This document shows positions 37,022 through 45,404 of a stretch of 64,000 nt of DNA, piece by piece; position 1 is the stretch's first letter, and each line of letters starts with the position of its first letter. Where the stretch lies: the NCBI GenBank assembly GCA_005503165.1, contig SCNT01000011.1, positions 56,527 to 120,526 on the forward strand, in the 5' to 3' direction. A program made the translations under genes and the position numbers. Source of the DNA: Sphingomonadaceae bacterium 3R27E2-A (GTDB lineage: Bacteria > Pseudomonadota > Alphaproteobacteria > Sphingomonadales > Sphingomonadaceae). Below the pieces are notes generated by a model, which was not told where the DNA came from, did not search any database, and worked only from the letters and a program-made list of their open reading frames with translations.

Positions 37022-37887
37022 TGGCGCGGGTCTCCGGTCTGCAAGCCGCGGCGCAGCCAGGTCATGCGCTGCTCGCTGGTGCCATGGGTAAAGCTCTCGG
37101 GGACCGGGCGCTGGCCGGCCGAGCGCATCAGCGTGTCGTCGCCGATCGCATTGGCGGCGCGCATCGCCTCCTCGATGTCGCCGGGCTCGACCACCGGCTG
37201 GCCCGAGGTGTTGCGCGCGCGCGCGGCCCAGACGCCGGCGTAGCAGTCGGCTTCCAGCTCCATGCGCACCTGCAGTGCATTGCCCTCGGCCTGCGAGGCG
37301 CGCTGCTGCGCGCGGCGGACCTGGTCCGACCGGCCGCTGATCGTCTGGATATGGTGCCCGACTTCGTGCGCGACGACATAGGCTTGTGCGGCGTCGCCCG
37401 CCGCGCCGAAGCGGCTGGCAAGCTCGTCGAAGAAGGCGGTGTCGAGATAGACGCCCTGGTCGGCGGGGCAATAGAAGGGCCCCATCGCCGCCTGCGCCGC
37501 GCCGCAGCCCGATCGGTTCTGGTCGGTGAAGAAATTGAGCGTCGGGCGCTGGTAGCCGTTGATCAGCTCGCCCCACACCTGATGCGTCGATCCGAAGACG
37601 TTGCAGGCGAACTTCTCTGCCGCTGTGTCGCACGCGACGTTGGCGCCGCTTTGGCTGCCCGCGCGGGGGTCGGCGGTGCCGCCGCCGCCGGTCAGCATGT
37701 TCATGCCGCCGCCGAAAAACACAAAGGCGAGCACGCCGAGCAGCAGGATCGTGCCGCAGCCCATTTTGCGCCCGAGCAGCATCGGCAGCAGCCCGATGAG
37801 CAGTCCGCCCCCGCCGCCGCCGAAACCCCCGCCGCCGCGGCCGAGGTCGCGGATGTCGTCGCCGGGATCATAATCGTCGAGGCGCAT
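36994..37887 (-). CDS. YpfJ/KPN_02809-family neutral zinc metallopeptidase
   Basis: A 297-residue membrane-anchored protein. A Gly-rich N-terminus (RGGGGFGGGGGGLLIG) contains one or two hydrophobic segments (LLIGLLPMLLGRKMGCGTILLLGVLAFVFFGGGMNML). The family catalytic motif is VVAHEVGHHIQTISG, and a distal acidic LEADCYAGVWA supplies the third ligand, which defines the putative neutral zinc metallopeptidase family. The substrate is unknown. The ATG at 37887 (MRLDDYDPGDDIRDLGR) is the usual family start. It precedes the amidohydrolase gene in the same transcript. Confidence 0.92.
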   Translation of the reverse strand: MRLDDYDPGDDIRDLGRGGGGFGGGGGGLLIGLLPMLLGRKMGCGTILLLGVLAFVFFGGGMNMLTGGGGTADPRAGSQSGANVACDTAAEKFACNVFGSTHQVWGELINGYQRPTLNFFTDQNRSGCGAAQAAMGPFYCPADQGVYLDTAFFDELASRFGAAGDAAQAYVVAHEVGHHIQTISGRSDQVRRAQQRASQAEGNALQVRMELEADCYAGVWAARARNTSGQPVVEPGDIEEAMRAANAIGDDTLMRSAGQRPVPESFTHGTSEQRMTWLRRGLQTGDPRQCNTFDADI

Positions 37888-38034
37888 GTGGGGGTCTCCA
37901 GCGCAAAATTGGTCTGGCCGGACTGTGGCAGCAGGCCGCCTTAATTGAAAGGGGCTTCGATGCGGCGCCTTGCAATGCGCTGTGTTGCGGTGCACCAATC
38001 GCGCGGTTCCCGCCCGAAGGAAAGCCCCGAGTCC

Positions 38035-39189
38035 ATGCCGCGCCGCGCCGCCCGAGCCGCTCTGCCCTTGCCCGACCTAGTGGTGCTGGTGCTGCAGGGT
38101 GGCGGCGCGCTCGGCGCCTATCAGGCGGGGGTTTACGAAGCGCTGATCGAGCTCGGGATCGAACTCGACTGGGTCGCGGGGATCTCGATCGGCGCCGTCA
38201 ATGCGGCGATCGTCGCGGGCAACAAGCGCGACGAAGCGGTGGGCAAGCTGCGGGAGTTCTGGGACGGCGTGTCGTCGGCGCTGCCGTCCTGGCCGATCCC
38301 CGACAATGACGCGGCGCGCGAGTGGAGCCACCTCGCCGCGGCGGGGCAGGTCATGGCGTTCGGCGTGCCGGGCTTCTTCGTCCCGCGCTGGCCGCCGCCC
38401 GCGCTCACCGAGCGCCAGACGCCGGGGGCGGTGAGCTTCTACGACACCGCACCGCTGGTCGAAACGCTCGACCGGCTCGTCGACTGGGACCGGCTCAACG
38501 ATGGAAAGGTGCGGCTATCGGTCGGCGCGGTGGCGGTCGAGACGGGCAATTTCCGCTATTTCGACACGAAGAGTGACCGCATCGACGCGCGGCACATCCT
38601 CGCCTCGGGCGCGCTGCCGCCGGGGCTGCCGCCGGTCGAGATCGACGGCGCCTGGTATTGGGACGGCGGGCTCGTGTCGAACACCCCGCTCGAATATGTC
38701 GTCGAGGCCGCGGCCGAGGATATGCTGGTGTTCCAGGTCGACCTCTTCCCCGCGCGCGGCGATCGGCCGCACGACCTCGAGGAAGCCTGGTCGCGCGAGA
38801 AGGACATCCGCTTTTCGAGCCGCACGCGGCGGATTTCGGACGGGCTGGTGCGGCGGCGCAAGGAGCACCGGCTGATCGACCGGATGCTCGCGAAACTGCC
38901 GCCCGAAGTGACCGACCTGCCGGAGGTGCGGGCGGTCAAGCGGATGGTCGACTGCAAGGCGCTCAATGTCGTGCAGCTCGTGCATAGTCCCTTGAAATGG
39001 CAGACGGGCGCGCGCGACTTTGAATTCTCGCGCGCCGCCGTCGAGGCCAATTGGGCGCAGGGCCGCGAAGCGGTCGAGGCGGCGATGAAGGACGGTCATC
39101 TGCTCGCCGAAAGCATCGCCGAGGGGCGGTCGGAGAGCTTCGCGGTGCAGGCCGGCGGGCTCAAGCCAAAGCAACTACCTGAAAATTGA
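38035..39189 (+). CDS. Patatin-like phospholipase
   Basis: A 384-residue predicted lipid acyl hydrolase. The oxyanion loop LQGGGALGAYQAG is at about residues 19-31, the nucleophile Ser50 in GISIG and the catalytic Asp in WDGGLVSNTP form the Ser-Asp dyad. The C-terminal third (RTRRISDGLVRRRKEHRLIDRMLAKLP..., VVQLVHSPLKWQTGARDFEFS) matches the extension, annotated DUF3734, seen in proteobacterial patatins. GAAGGAAAG stands upstream of the ATG. The 3-hydroxybutyrate dehydrogenase gene follows 34 bases later. This pairing suggests a role in polyhydroxybutyrate or lipid turnover (inference). Confidence 0.9.
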   Translation: MPRRAARAALPLPDLVVLVLQGGGALGAYQAGVYEALIELGIELDWVAGISIGAVNAAIVAGNKRDEAVGKLREFWDGVSSALPSWPIPDNDAAREWSHLAAAGQVMAFGVPGFFVPRWPPPALTERQTPGAVSFYDTAPLVETLDRLVDWDRLNDGKVRLSVGAVAVETGNFRYFDTKSDRIDARHILASGALPPGLPPVEIDGAWYWDGGLVSNTPLEYVVEAAAEDMLVFQVDLFPARGDRPHDLEEAWSREKDIRFSSRTRRISDGLVRRRKEHRLIDRMLAKLPPEVTDLPEVRAVKRMVDCKALNVVQLVHSPLKWQTGARDFEFSRAAVEANWAQGREAVEAAMKDGHLLAESIAEGRSESFAVQAGGLKPKQLPEN

Positions 39190-39223
39190 AGATTATCTCC
39201 CCCAAGACACAAAGGACAAGATC

Positions 39224-40009
39224 ATGCACCTCAAAGGCAAGACCGCCCTCGTCACCGGCTCGACCTCGGGAATCGGGCTCGGCATCGCCAAGGCTTTCGC
39301 CGCGGCGGGGGCGAACATCATCATCAACGGCTTCGGCGAGGCCGCGGCGATCGAGGCCGAGCGCGCGGCGCTCGAAGTCCTGAACGGCGGCAAGGCCGCC
39401 TATGACGGCGCCGACCTCACCAAGCCCGAGGCGATCGCGGAAATGTTCGCGCGCGTCGACAAGGATTTCGGCGGCGTCGACATCCTCGTCAACAACGCCG
39501 GCATGCAGTTCGTCGCGCCGGTCGAGGACTTCCCGGTCGAGAAATGGGACATGATCATTGCGCTCAACCTGACCGCGGCCTTCCACACGATCCGCCACGC
39601 GGTGCCCGGCATGCGGGGGAAGGGCTGGGGGCGGATCATCGGCACCGCCTCGGCGCACTCGCTCGTCGCCTCGCCGTTCAAATCAGCCTATGTCACCGCG
39701 AAGCACGGCCTCGCAGGCCTGACCAAGACCGTCGCGCTCGAGGTCGCCGACGCCGGCATCACGGTGAACTGCATCAGCCCCGGCTATGTCTGGACGCCGC
39801 TGGTCGAGAACCAGATCCCCGACACGATGAAAGCGCGCAAGATGACGCGCGAGCAGGTGATCAATGACGTGCTGCTCGCGGGCCAGCCGACCAAGCAGTT
39901 CGTGACGATCGACCAGGTCGCCGCGCTGGCGGCGTTCCTGACCAGGGACGAGGCCGCGAACATCACCGGCGCGAACCTCAGCGTCGACGGCGGGTGGACC
40001 GCGGCTTAG
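39224..40009 (+). CDS. 3-hydroxybutyrate dehydrogenase
   Basis: A 261-residue SDR enzyme that interconverts 3-hydroxybutyrate and acetoacetate with NAD. Cofactor motif TGSTSGIGLGIA, NNAGMQF, catalytic Ser in TASAHSLVASPFKSAY, and Tyr/Lys in YVTAKHG. The phrases IINGFG, GMQFVAPVEDFP, GYVWTPLVENQIPD and PTKQFVTIDQVAALAAFL are characteristic of the bacterial 3-HBDH group. The length and C-terminal GANLSVDGGWTA are standard. It is probably co-transcribed with the patatin gene. Confidence 0.93.
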   Translation: MHLKGKTALVTGSTSGIGLGIAKAFAAAGANIIINGFGEAAAIEAERAALEVLNGGKAAYDGADLTKPEAIAEMFARVDKDFGGVDILVNNAGMQFVAPVEDFPVEKWDMIIALNLTAAFHTIRHAVPGMRGKGWGRIIGTASAHSLVASPFKSAYVTAKHGLAGLTKTVALEVADAGITVNCISPGYVWTPLVENQIPDTMKARKMTREQVINDVLLAGQPTKQFVTIDQVAALAAFLTRDEAANITGANLSVDGGWTAA

Positions 40010-40040
40010 GCCGCTTTAGGGTGGTAGGGGACGTTCCTAA

Positions 40041-40183
40041 TCCTCCCTGCGGCGAAGCCGTGGGGAGGGGGACCACCCGCAGGGTGGTGGAGGGGCGGAT
40101 GCCTAATCGTCGACTTCAGGCCGCGGCCCCTCCACCATGCTTCGCATGGTCCCCCTCCCCATCGCTTCGCGACAGGGAGGATC
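40041..40183. repeat. Palindromic repeat, family A, copy 4
   Basis: A complete element. TCCTCCCTGCGGCGAAGCCG with GTGGGGAGGGGGACC mirrors GGTCCCCCTCCCCATCGC and TTCGCGACAGGGAGGA. Inner arms CCACCCGCAGGGTGGTGGAG and CCCTCCACCATGCTTCGCAT. The centre differs from the other copies. It sits downstream of the 3-hydroxybutyrate dehydrogenase gene. Confidence 0.9.
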
Positions 40184-40290
40184 AAGGGTGTCCGCTTCCC
40201 ACCCCAAAGCCGCCATCCGCCAGCCAGTACCCTTGAGCTTCCCCCCTCCGCCCCCTAAGGTTAACCACGAACCGGACTGGAGAGACGGAT

Positions 40291-40953
40291 ATGTGGGGCC
40301 GCAACAATTTCATCCTCGCCGCATTGGCGCTGCCCGCGCTCGCCGCGTGCAACACCGTGCCGCCTATGCCGCGCTCGGTCGCCGACGGGCCGCCGTCGCC
40401 GCCGTCCTCGGACGGCAGCTGGCGTGCGACTGCGACCGAGGCCGACAAGCTCCGCATCCGGAACTGGTATTCGAGCTGGGAAGCCGCGCTCGCCGACGCG
40501 CGCGCCAAGGGTTTCGGGGCGCAGGTCGACCGCGAGGGCATATTGCTGCACCCCACCGCGGCGCTGCCCAACCCGCACCTGCCCGCGGGCGACTATAAAT
40601 GCCGCACGATCAAGGTCGGCTCGCAGAGCGGCGGCACGCTCGGTTACATCGCCTATGGCTGGTTCCGCTGCCGCGTGGCGGCCGAGCAGGGGCTCTACAG
40701 CCTCGTCAAGCTGACCGGCTCGCAGCGCCCGGTGGGGCTGATCTTCCCCGACAATTTGAGTCGCCAGGTCTTCCTCGGCACGCTCGAACTCGGCGACGAG
40801 AAGCTTGCGGTCAGCTACGGCAGCGACCGGATGCGCGACATGGCGGGGCTGGTCGAGCGGATCGGCGACAACCGCTGGCGGCTGGTGCTGCCCGCGCCGG
40901 CCTATGAATCGCTGGTCGACGTGATCGAACTGGTGCCCGATACTTCGAAATAG
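40291..40953 (+). CDS. DUF4893 domain lipoprotein
   Basis: A 220-residue lipoprotein. The signal peptide ends in the lipobox LAAC (MWGRNNFILAALALPALAAC). The body has the DUF4893 layout: WRATATEADKLRIRNWYSSWEAAL, EGILLHPTAALPNPHLPAGDYKCRTIKVGS, YSLVKLTGSQRPVGLIFPD. The family is confined mostly to sphingomonads and its function is unknown. GGAGAGACGG precedes the ATG. The M20 peptidase gene follows after 20 bases, so both may be co-expressed. Confidence 0.83.
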   Translation: MWGRNNFILAALALPALAACNTVPPMPRSVADGPPSPPSSDGSWRATATEADKLRIRNWYSSWEAALADARAKGFGAQVDREGILLHPTAALPNPHLPAGDYKCRTIKVGSQSGGTLGYIAYGWFRCRVAAEQGLYSLVKLTGSQRPVGLIFPDNLSRQVFLGTLELGDEKLAVSYGSDRMRDMAGLVERIGDNRWRLVLPAPAYESLVDVIELVPDTSK

Positions 40954-40973
40954 GTTCAACACAGGGGAATAAG

Positions 40974-42302
40974 ATGCGGATTTTACTCGCAGGCGTGGCG
41001 GCCTTGGCGTTGTCGATGCCCGCGGTCGCGCAGGATGCCGACCCCGCGATCAAGGCCGAGATCGCGAAGGACATGCCCTCGCTGATGGCGATCTATGCCG
41101 ATCTGCACGCCAACCCCGAACTCAGCTTCATGGAGGTCCGCTCGGCGGGCATCATTGCGGCCGAGGCGCGCAAGCTGGGGTTCAAGGTCACCGAAAAGGT
41201 CGGCGGCACCGGCATCGTCGCGGTGATGGAGAACGGCCCCGGCCCCGTGGTGATGCTGCGCGCCGACATGGACGCCCTGCCGGTGATCGAGCAGACCGGC
41301 CTCCCCGGCGCGTCGAAGGTCCGCATCACCACCAAGGAAGGTGTCGAGACCGGCGTGATGCACGCCTGCGGCCACGACACGCATATGACCGCCTGGGTCG
41401 GCACCGCGCGGCGCATGGCGGCGAACAAGGATAAATGGTCGGGCACGCTCGTGATGATCGGCCAGCCCGCCGAGGAGCGCGGCGCCGGCGCGCGGATGAT
41501 GCTCGAGGACGGGCTCTACACGCGCTTCCCCAAGCCGCAATATGCCCTCGCGTTCCACGACGCGGCGCAATTCCCCGCGGGGCAGATCGGCTATACCCCG
41601 GGCTATGCGCTCGCCAATGTCGACAGCGTCGATATCCTCGTGAAGGGGGTCGGCGGGCACGGCGCCTATCCGCAGACGACCAAGGACCCGATCGTGCTCG
41701 CGAGCCGCATCGTCGGCGCGCTGCAGACGCTCGTCTCGCGCGAGATCAGCCCGCTCGACAGCGCCGTGGTCACCGTCGGCAGCTTCCACGCGGGCGCCAA
41801 GCACAATATCATCTCGGACGAGGCACGGCTGCAGCTGACCGTGCGCAGCTATACCGACGAGGTGCGCGCGCATCTGCTCAGCGGGATCGAGCGCATCGCC
41901 AAGGGCGAGGCGATCGCCGCGGGCATGCCCGACGACCGCATGCCCGTGGTGAGCGTGCAGAAGGACGAATATACGCCGGCGACCTTCAACACCCCCGATT
42001 TCACTGAGGAAATGGCGGCGTTCCTCAAGACGCGCTTCGGCGAGGCGCGCGTGACGCAGATGCCCCCGGTGATGGGCGGCGAGGACTTCAGCCGCTATTC
42101 GCGCGACGCGAACAAGGATGTGAAGAGCCTGATCATCTGGGTCGGCGGCGTCCCGCACGCCGAATATGAAGCGGCAAAGAAGGAAGGTCGGACGTTGCCG
42201 AGCCTCCACTCGCCCTTCTGGGCGCCCGAGGCGGATACGGTGATCGAGACGGCGACCGAGGCGCTGACGGGGATGGCGATGAAGTTGATGGGAAGGAAAT
42301 AG
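40974..42302 (+). CDS. Exported M20 family amidohydrolase (peptidase M20D)
   Basis: A 442-residue dizinc hydrolase that removes acyl or aminoacyl groups. Signal peptide MRILLAGVAALALSMPAVAQ. Metal ligands appear in MHACGHDTHMTAWVG, the catalytic base pair in GQPAEERGAGARMM, and the dimerisation domain opens near VDILVKGVGGHGAYPQTTKDP. The last ligand lies in MGGEDFSRYS with the following LHSPFWAPEADTV. This is the IAA-amino-acid/hippurate hydrolase type. AGGGGAATAAG precedes the ATG. Confidence 0.92.
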   Translation: MRILLAGVAALALSMPAVAQDADPAIKAEIAKDMPSLMAIYADLHANPELSFMEVRSAGIIAAEARKLGFKVTEKVGGTGIVAVMENGPGPVVMLRADMDALPVIEQTGLPGASKVRITTKEGVETGVMHACGHDTHMTAWVGTARRMAANKDKWSGTLVMIGQPAEERGAGARMMLEDGLYTRFPKPQYALAFHDAAQFPAGQIGYTPGYALANVDSVDILVKGVGGHGAYPQTTKDPIVLASRIVGALQTLVSREISPLDSAVVTVGSFHAGAKHNIISDEARLQLTVRSYTDEVRAHLLSGIERIAKGEAIAAGMPDDRMPVVSVQKDEYTPATFNTPDFTEEMAAFLKTRFGEARVTQMPPVMGGEDFSRYSRDANKDVKSLIIWVGGVPHAEYEAAKKEGRTLPSLHSPFWAPEADTVIETATEALTGMAMKLMGRK

Positions 42303-42399
42303 CCGGAGCGCCCAGTTTCGGGCGGATCCCGCCACCACCGGTTGCATCCCAAATAAATTGGGATGGACCTGTTGGCGACGCTATGGTGAGCCACAGCCT

Positions 42400-43224
42400 A
42401 TGTCTCCCAACCCGCCCATGCCCGGCTTGACCGCCTGCCTGACCGACCGCGAACTGGAAATCCTGCGGCTGCTCGCCGCCGGGCATACGGTGAAGACGAT
42501 CGCCGCGCGGCTGGGCCGGACGGAAACTTCGATCAACGAGCGGCTGCGCACCGCGCGCCGCAAGACCGGGGTCGGCAGCAGCCGCGAACTGGCGCGCCTG
42601 CTGGACCTCCAGAAAAATTGTGACAAGAAAATCGATCTTCCGGGACGGGGTTTCGCCGGGACAGACTTTTCGCACATCGCGGCCATGGGGGTTCGCGGTT
42701 CGAAAGGAATGATCGTCATGCTTATCGCAATACCCTTGGCCGCCGCCGGACTGATGGTCGCCGCCGCCCCCTCCGCCGACCAGGCCGCCGCGCCCAGCGC
42801 CGTTGCCAGCGCCGCATCGGCGCAGCTGCCGCTCGCCGGAACCTGGTCGCTCGACACCTCCGAGATGCCCGCGAACGAGCGGCCGCAGCGGGTGACCATC
42901 GCCTTCCACGCCGCGCAGGACGGCAAATGGAAAACGCGCGTCGAGATCGTCGCGCCCGACGGGTCGAGCCGCTATGCGGAATCGACCGCGGCGCTCGACG
43001 GCGTGCCGGTACCGATCGCCGGCAATATGGACTTCATCGACAGCGTCGCGCTGCGCCACCCGGCGCCCGACACGCTGGTGATGACCCTGGGCAAGGCCGG
43101 CGCGCGTGTGTCGACGCGGGTCTACACCGTCGCCAAGGACCGCGACACGATGACCGAAACGATCGTCTGGTCAGAGGGCAGCCGCGAGAAGCTGGAAACG
43201 ACGCGCTTCAATCGCCTCGATTGA
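42400..43224 (+). CDS. LuxR-type regulator tethered to the membrane, with periplasmic sensor-like domain
   Basis: A 274-residue protein of unusual order. Residues 8-65 form a GerE/LuxR helix-turn-helix (LTDRELEILRLLAAGHTVKTIAARLGRTETSINERLRTARRKTG). One transmembrane helix lies at about residues 107-122 (MIVMLIAIPLAAAGLMVAAA). The C-terminal 150 residues form a beta-rich extracytoplasmic domain (LAGTWSLDTSEMP, DGKWKTRVEIVAPDGSSRYAES, VSTRVYTVAKDRDTMTETIVW). This suggests a one-component sensor that binds DNA while anchored in the membrane. The ATG at 42400 follows a non-coding stretch; the signal is unknown. Confidence 0.8.
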   Translation: MSPNPPMPGLTACLTDRELEILRLLAAGHTVKTIAARLGRTETSINERLRTARRKTGVGSSRELARLLDLQKNCDKKIDLPGRGFAGTDFSHIAAMGVRGSKGMIVMLIAIPLAAAGLMVAAAPSADQAAAPSAVASAASAQLPLAGTWSLDTSEMPANERPQRVTIAFHAAQDGKWKTRVEIVAPDGSSRYAESTAALDGVPVPIAGNMDFIDSVALRHPAPDTLVMTLGKAGARVSTRVYTVAKDRDTMTETIVWSEGSREKLETTRFNRLD

Positions 43225-43264
43225 TCGCGCGCCGGCGCCGTTTGGGGCGGCGGGTCGCCGTGGT

Positions 43265-44149
43265 TCAGTCCCCGGCTTTCAGGGTTTCGAGCCACCGCAA
43301 CACCTCCGCCTGCAACCGCACCCGTGCGTCCGACCAGCTATGGTCGGTCGCCACATGCAGCGTCTTCACCTTCGCCCCGCCGCCATCGCGGATCGCCTTC
43401 GCCAGCGCATCGGTGCCCGGCGCCAGCCCGTCGTCGGAGGAGAGGATGAAGAGGTTGGTCGCGGTCAGCGCGGGGGCGGCCTTGAGCCAGTCGAAGGCGT
43501 CGGCGTTCGCGATCAGCTCGTCGGCCATGATCTCGGGCGAGGTGCCGGCGAGGGCTTCCTGGCCATTGGCCTTCATCCCCGCGGCGAGCTGGTCGCGCGG
43601 GGCCTTGCCGAAGGCGCCCAGATTGGCCGCGGAGATCATCGCGGCGCCGAGCAGCTTGCTGTCCTTCGCCGCGGTGAGCGCGGTGACCCAGCCGCCCATG
43701 CTGTGCCCCATGATCACGAGCCGCGCCGGGTCGATGCGCAGCTTCGCGGCGTTGGCGGGGTCGCGCGCGAAGGCCAGGACGGCCGCGGCATCCTCCAGAT
43801 TCTGCGCGAAGCGATAGTCTCCGGGGCTGCCCCACGATCCGCGATAGTTGAAGGCGATCACGGTCCAGCCCGCACGGCGCATCGCCTGCGCGAGGTCGAG
43901 GCTCTTCTCGTTGCCGGGCAGCCCGTGGCACAGGATCACCGTCGGATGCGGCCCCGCGCCCGCGGCGACATAGGCGATGCCGTTGATCTCCACCCCGCCG
44001 CTGGGGATGTGGATCACCTCCATCGCGGCGGGATGGTCCTTGTCGGCGGGCGGGTCGGTGTAGATGGCGGCGGGAAGCTCGGCCGGCTGCGCGAAGGCGG
44101 AAATGGGCAAAGCGAGCAGCGCGGCCGCTGCGGCGAGCTTGAATTTCAT
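43265..44149 (-). CDS. Exported alpha/beta hydrolase
   Basis: A 294-residue serine hydrolase with signal peptide MKFKLAAAAALLALPISAFA. The fold is shown by PTVILCHGLPGNEKSLDLAQAMRRAGWTVIAFNYRGSWGSPGDY, the nucleophile elbow LVIMGHSMGGW, the acid residue in the SSDDGLAPG region and the His in VATDHSWSD. It resembles dienelactone hydrolase-like or S9-like esterases acting in the periplasm. It starts one base after the enoyl-CoA hydratase stop codon, so it is translated from the same message although the two products work in different compartments. Confidence 0.88.
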   Translation of the reverse strand: MKFKLAAAAALLALPISAFAQPAELPAAIYTDPPADKDHPAAMEVIHIPSGGVEINGIAYVAAGAGPHPTVILCHGLPGNEKSLDLAQAMRRAGWTVIAFNYRGSWGSPGDYRFAQNLEDAAAVLAFARDPANAAKLRIDPARLVIMGHSMGGWVTALTAAKDSKLLGAAMISAANLGAFGKAPRDQLAAGMKANGQEALAGTSPEIMADELIANADAFDWLKAAPALTATNLFILSSDDGLAPGTDALAKAIRDGGGAKVKTLHVATDHSWSDARVRLQAEVLRWLETLKAGD

Positions 44150-44150
44150 G

Positions 44151-44918
44151 TCAGTCTCCCATGAACGCCGCGAAGCTGCCGCTGCGGCCTTCGCCTTCGG
44201 TAAAGCGCCGCGCGCCTGTGGCGGCCCCCTCACGCAACGGCGCGACGCCGGCGTGTGCCTCGTGGGCGAGGGCGGCTTCGAGGTCGAGATCCCACTGCCG
44301 GTAGGCACTCATCCGGTCGCTGGTCGTGCAGAGCTGCGGAAAGGCCGCGATCTGCTTCGCCAGTGCGACCGCGGCGGTAAGCGCCTCGCCGTCGGCCACG
44401 ACGCGGTCGGCGAGCCCGATGCGCTGCGCTTCCCCGGCGTCGACCGGGCGGCCGGTGAGGATCATGTCGAGCGCGCGGCCCTGGCCGACGATCCGCGGCA
44501 GGCGCACCGTGCCGCCGTCGATCAGCGGCACGCCCCAGCGGCGGCAGTAGACGCCGAACACCGCGCTCGCCGCCGCGACGCGGAGGTCGCACCAGAGCGC
44601 GAGCTCGAGCCCGCCCGCGACGGCATGCCCCTCGACCGCGGCGATCACCGGCTTGCCAAGCAGCATCCGCGTCGGCCCCATCGGGCCGGGGCCGTCGGGA
44701 TCGTAGCGGCTCGCGCCGACCGCGGTCAGGTCGAAGCCCGCGCAGAAATGCCCGCCGCTGCCGGTGAGGATCGCGACGCGCGCGCTGTCGTCGGCGGCGA
44801 AGTCGGCGAAGGCGGTGCGCAACGCGTCGGCGGTCGCGGGATCGACGGCGTTGCGCTTGCTAGGCCGGTCGATGGTAACGATGAAGACCGGGCCCTCGCG
44901 GCCCACGAGCACGGACAT
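44151..44918 (-). CDS. Enoyl-CoA hydratase/isomerase family protein
   Basis: A 255-residue crotonase-fold enzyme. Typical blocks: VFIVTIDRPSKRNAVDPATADAL, the first oxyanion hole GGHFCAGFDLTAVG, and the second oxyanion loop with catalytic residues KPVIAAVEGHAVAGGLELALWCDLRVAAASAVFG. The classic second Glu of hydratases is not obvious, so isomerase or another crotonase activity is possible. It may act in fatty acid or aromatic acid beta-oxidation, as may the SDR near 4 kb. GAGGGAGGG precedes the ATG. The alpha/beta hydrolase gene follows directly. Confidence 0.9.
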   Translation of the reverse strand: MSVLVGREGPVFIVTIDRPSKRNAVDPATADALRTAFADFAADDSARVAILTGSGGHFCAGFDLTAVGASRYDPDGPGPMGPTRMLLGKPVIAAVEGHAVAGGLELALWCDLRVAAASAVFGVYCRRWGVPLIDGGTVRLPRIVGQGRALDMILTGRPVDAGEAQRIGLADRVVADGEALTAAVALAKQIAAFPQLCTTSDRMSAYRQWDLDLEAALAHEAHAGVAPLREGAATGARRFTEGEGRSGSFAAFMGD

Positions 44919-45025
44919 TCTGCCCTCCCTCTTTCGCTTTCGCACGAGCATGGCGCGGCGGGGGGTTGAAAGCCAGCCCCTCCGTCCTTAGGTAGACGAT
45001 GTGCGGGCCGGGCCCCTCTGGCGTC

Positions 45026-45082
45026 GGCGGAATTTTTGTTCCGCCCACGTGATGTCGGACCGCATCGGGTGACCCCCGATGC
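45026..45082 (+). promoter_or_regulatory. Two consecutive hairpins in the leader of the DUF465-terC genes
   Basis: GGCGGAA-TTTTTG-TTCCGCC is a perfect seven-base-pair hairpin. Sixteen bases later GCATCGGG pairs with CCCGATGC around a five-base loop. Both lie 75-130 bases before the DUF465 start codon and may be a structured 5' leader. I could not match them to a known riboswitch, including the manganese-sensing type found before some terC-like genes. Confidence 0.4.
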
Positions 45083-45158
45083 TTGGCCCTTCCGCCCCCC
45101 AAACCGGAAATCCCAGCATAGGCGTCACCTGCTTGAGTTCGCTCGATCAGGAGGTTTT

Positions 45159-45332
45159 ATGTCTTTGAATACCCGCTTTTACAGCCTGTCGCTGCTGCAT
45201 CGCCGGCTCGACGAGGCGATGCGCCGCGAGCGCGGCCGCGACCCGCTGCGCCTGCTCCGGCTGCGTGCGCTGAAGCTGGCGGTGAAGCGCCGGCTCGCCG
45301 CGCTGATGCACCGCCCCGCGCTCGCGCGCTGA
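45159..45332 (+). CDS. DUF465 family small protein
   Basis: A 57-residue highly basic, helical protein: MSLNTRFYSLSLLHRRLDEAMRRERGRDPLRLLRLRALKLAVKRRL. The arrangement (two amphipathic helices with LHRRLDEAM and LRALKLAVKRRL) matches short DUF465/YdcH-like proteins, which in sphingomonads start with SLNTRFY. The function is unknown. A strong AGGAGGT stands four bases before the ATG. The terC gene follows after 72 bases that contain a strong hairpin. Confidence 0.8.
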   Translation: MSLNTRFYSLSLLHRRLDEAMRRERGRDPLRLLRLRALKLAVKRRLAALMHRPALAR

Positions 45333-45352
45333 TCCACCGGCAATCTATAGGG

Positions 45353-45382
45353 CATGCGCGCGCCGCGATGGCTGCGCGCATG
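45353..45382 (+). promoter_or_regulatory. Strong hairpin between the DUF465 gene and terC
   Basis: CATGCGCGCGCC pairs with GGCTGCGCGCATG (one bulge) around a five-base loop. It lies 21-50 bases after the DUF465 stop codon. No T-tract follows, so it is not a classic terminator. It may protect the upstream message or attenuate entry into terC. Confidence 0.5.
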
Positions 45383-45404
45383 ACCCCGTACCAGGGATAA
45401 AAAG

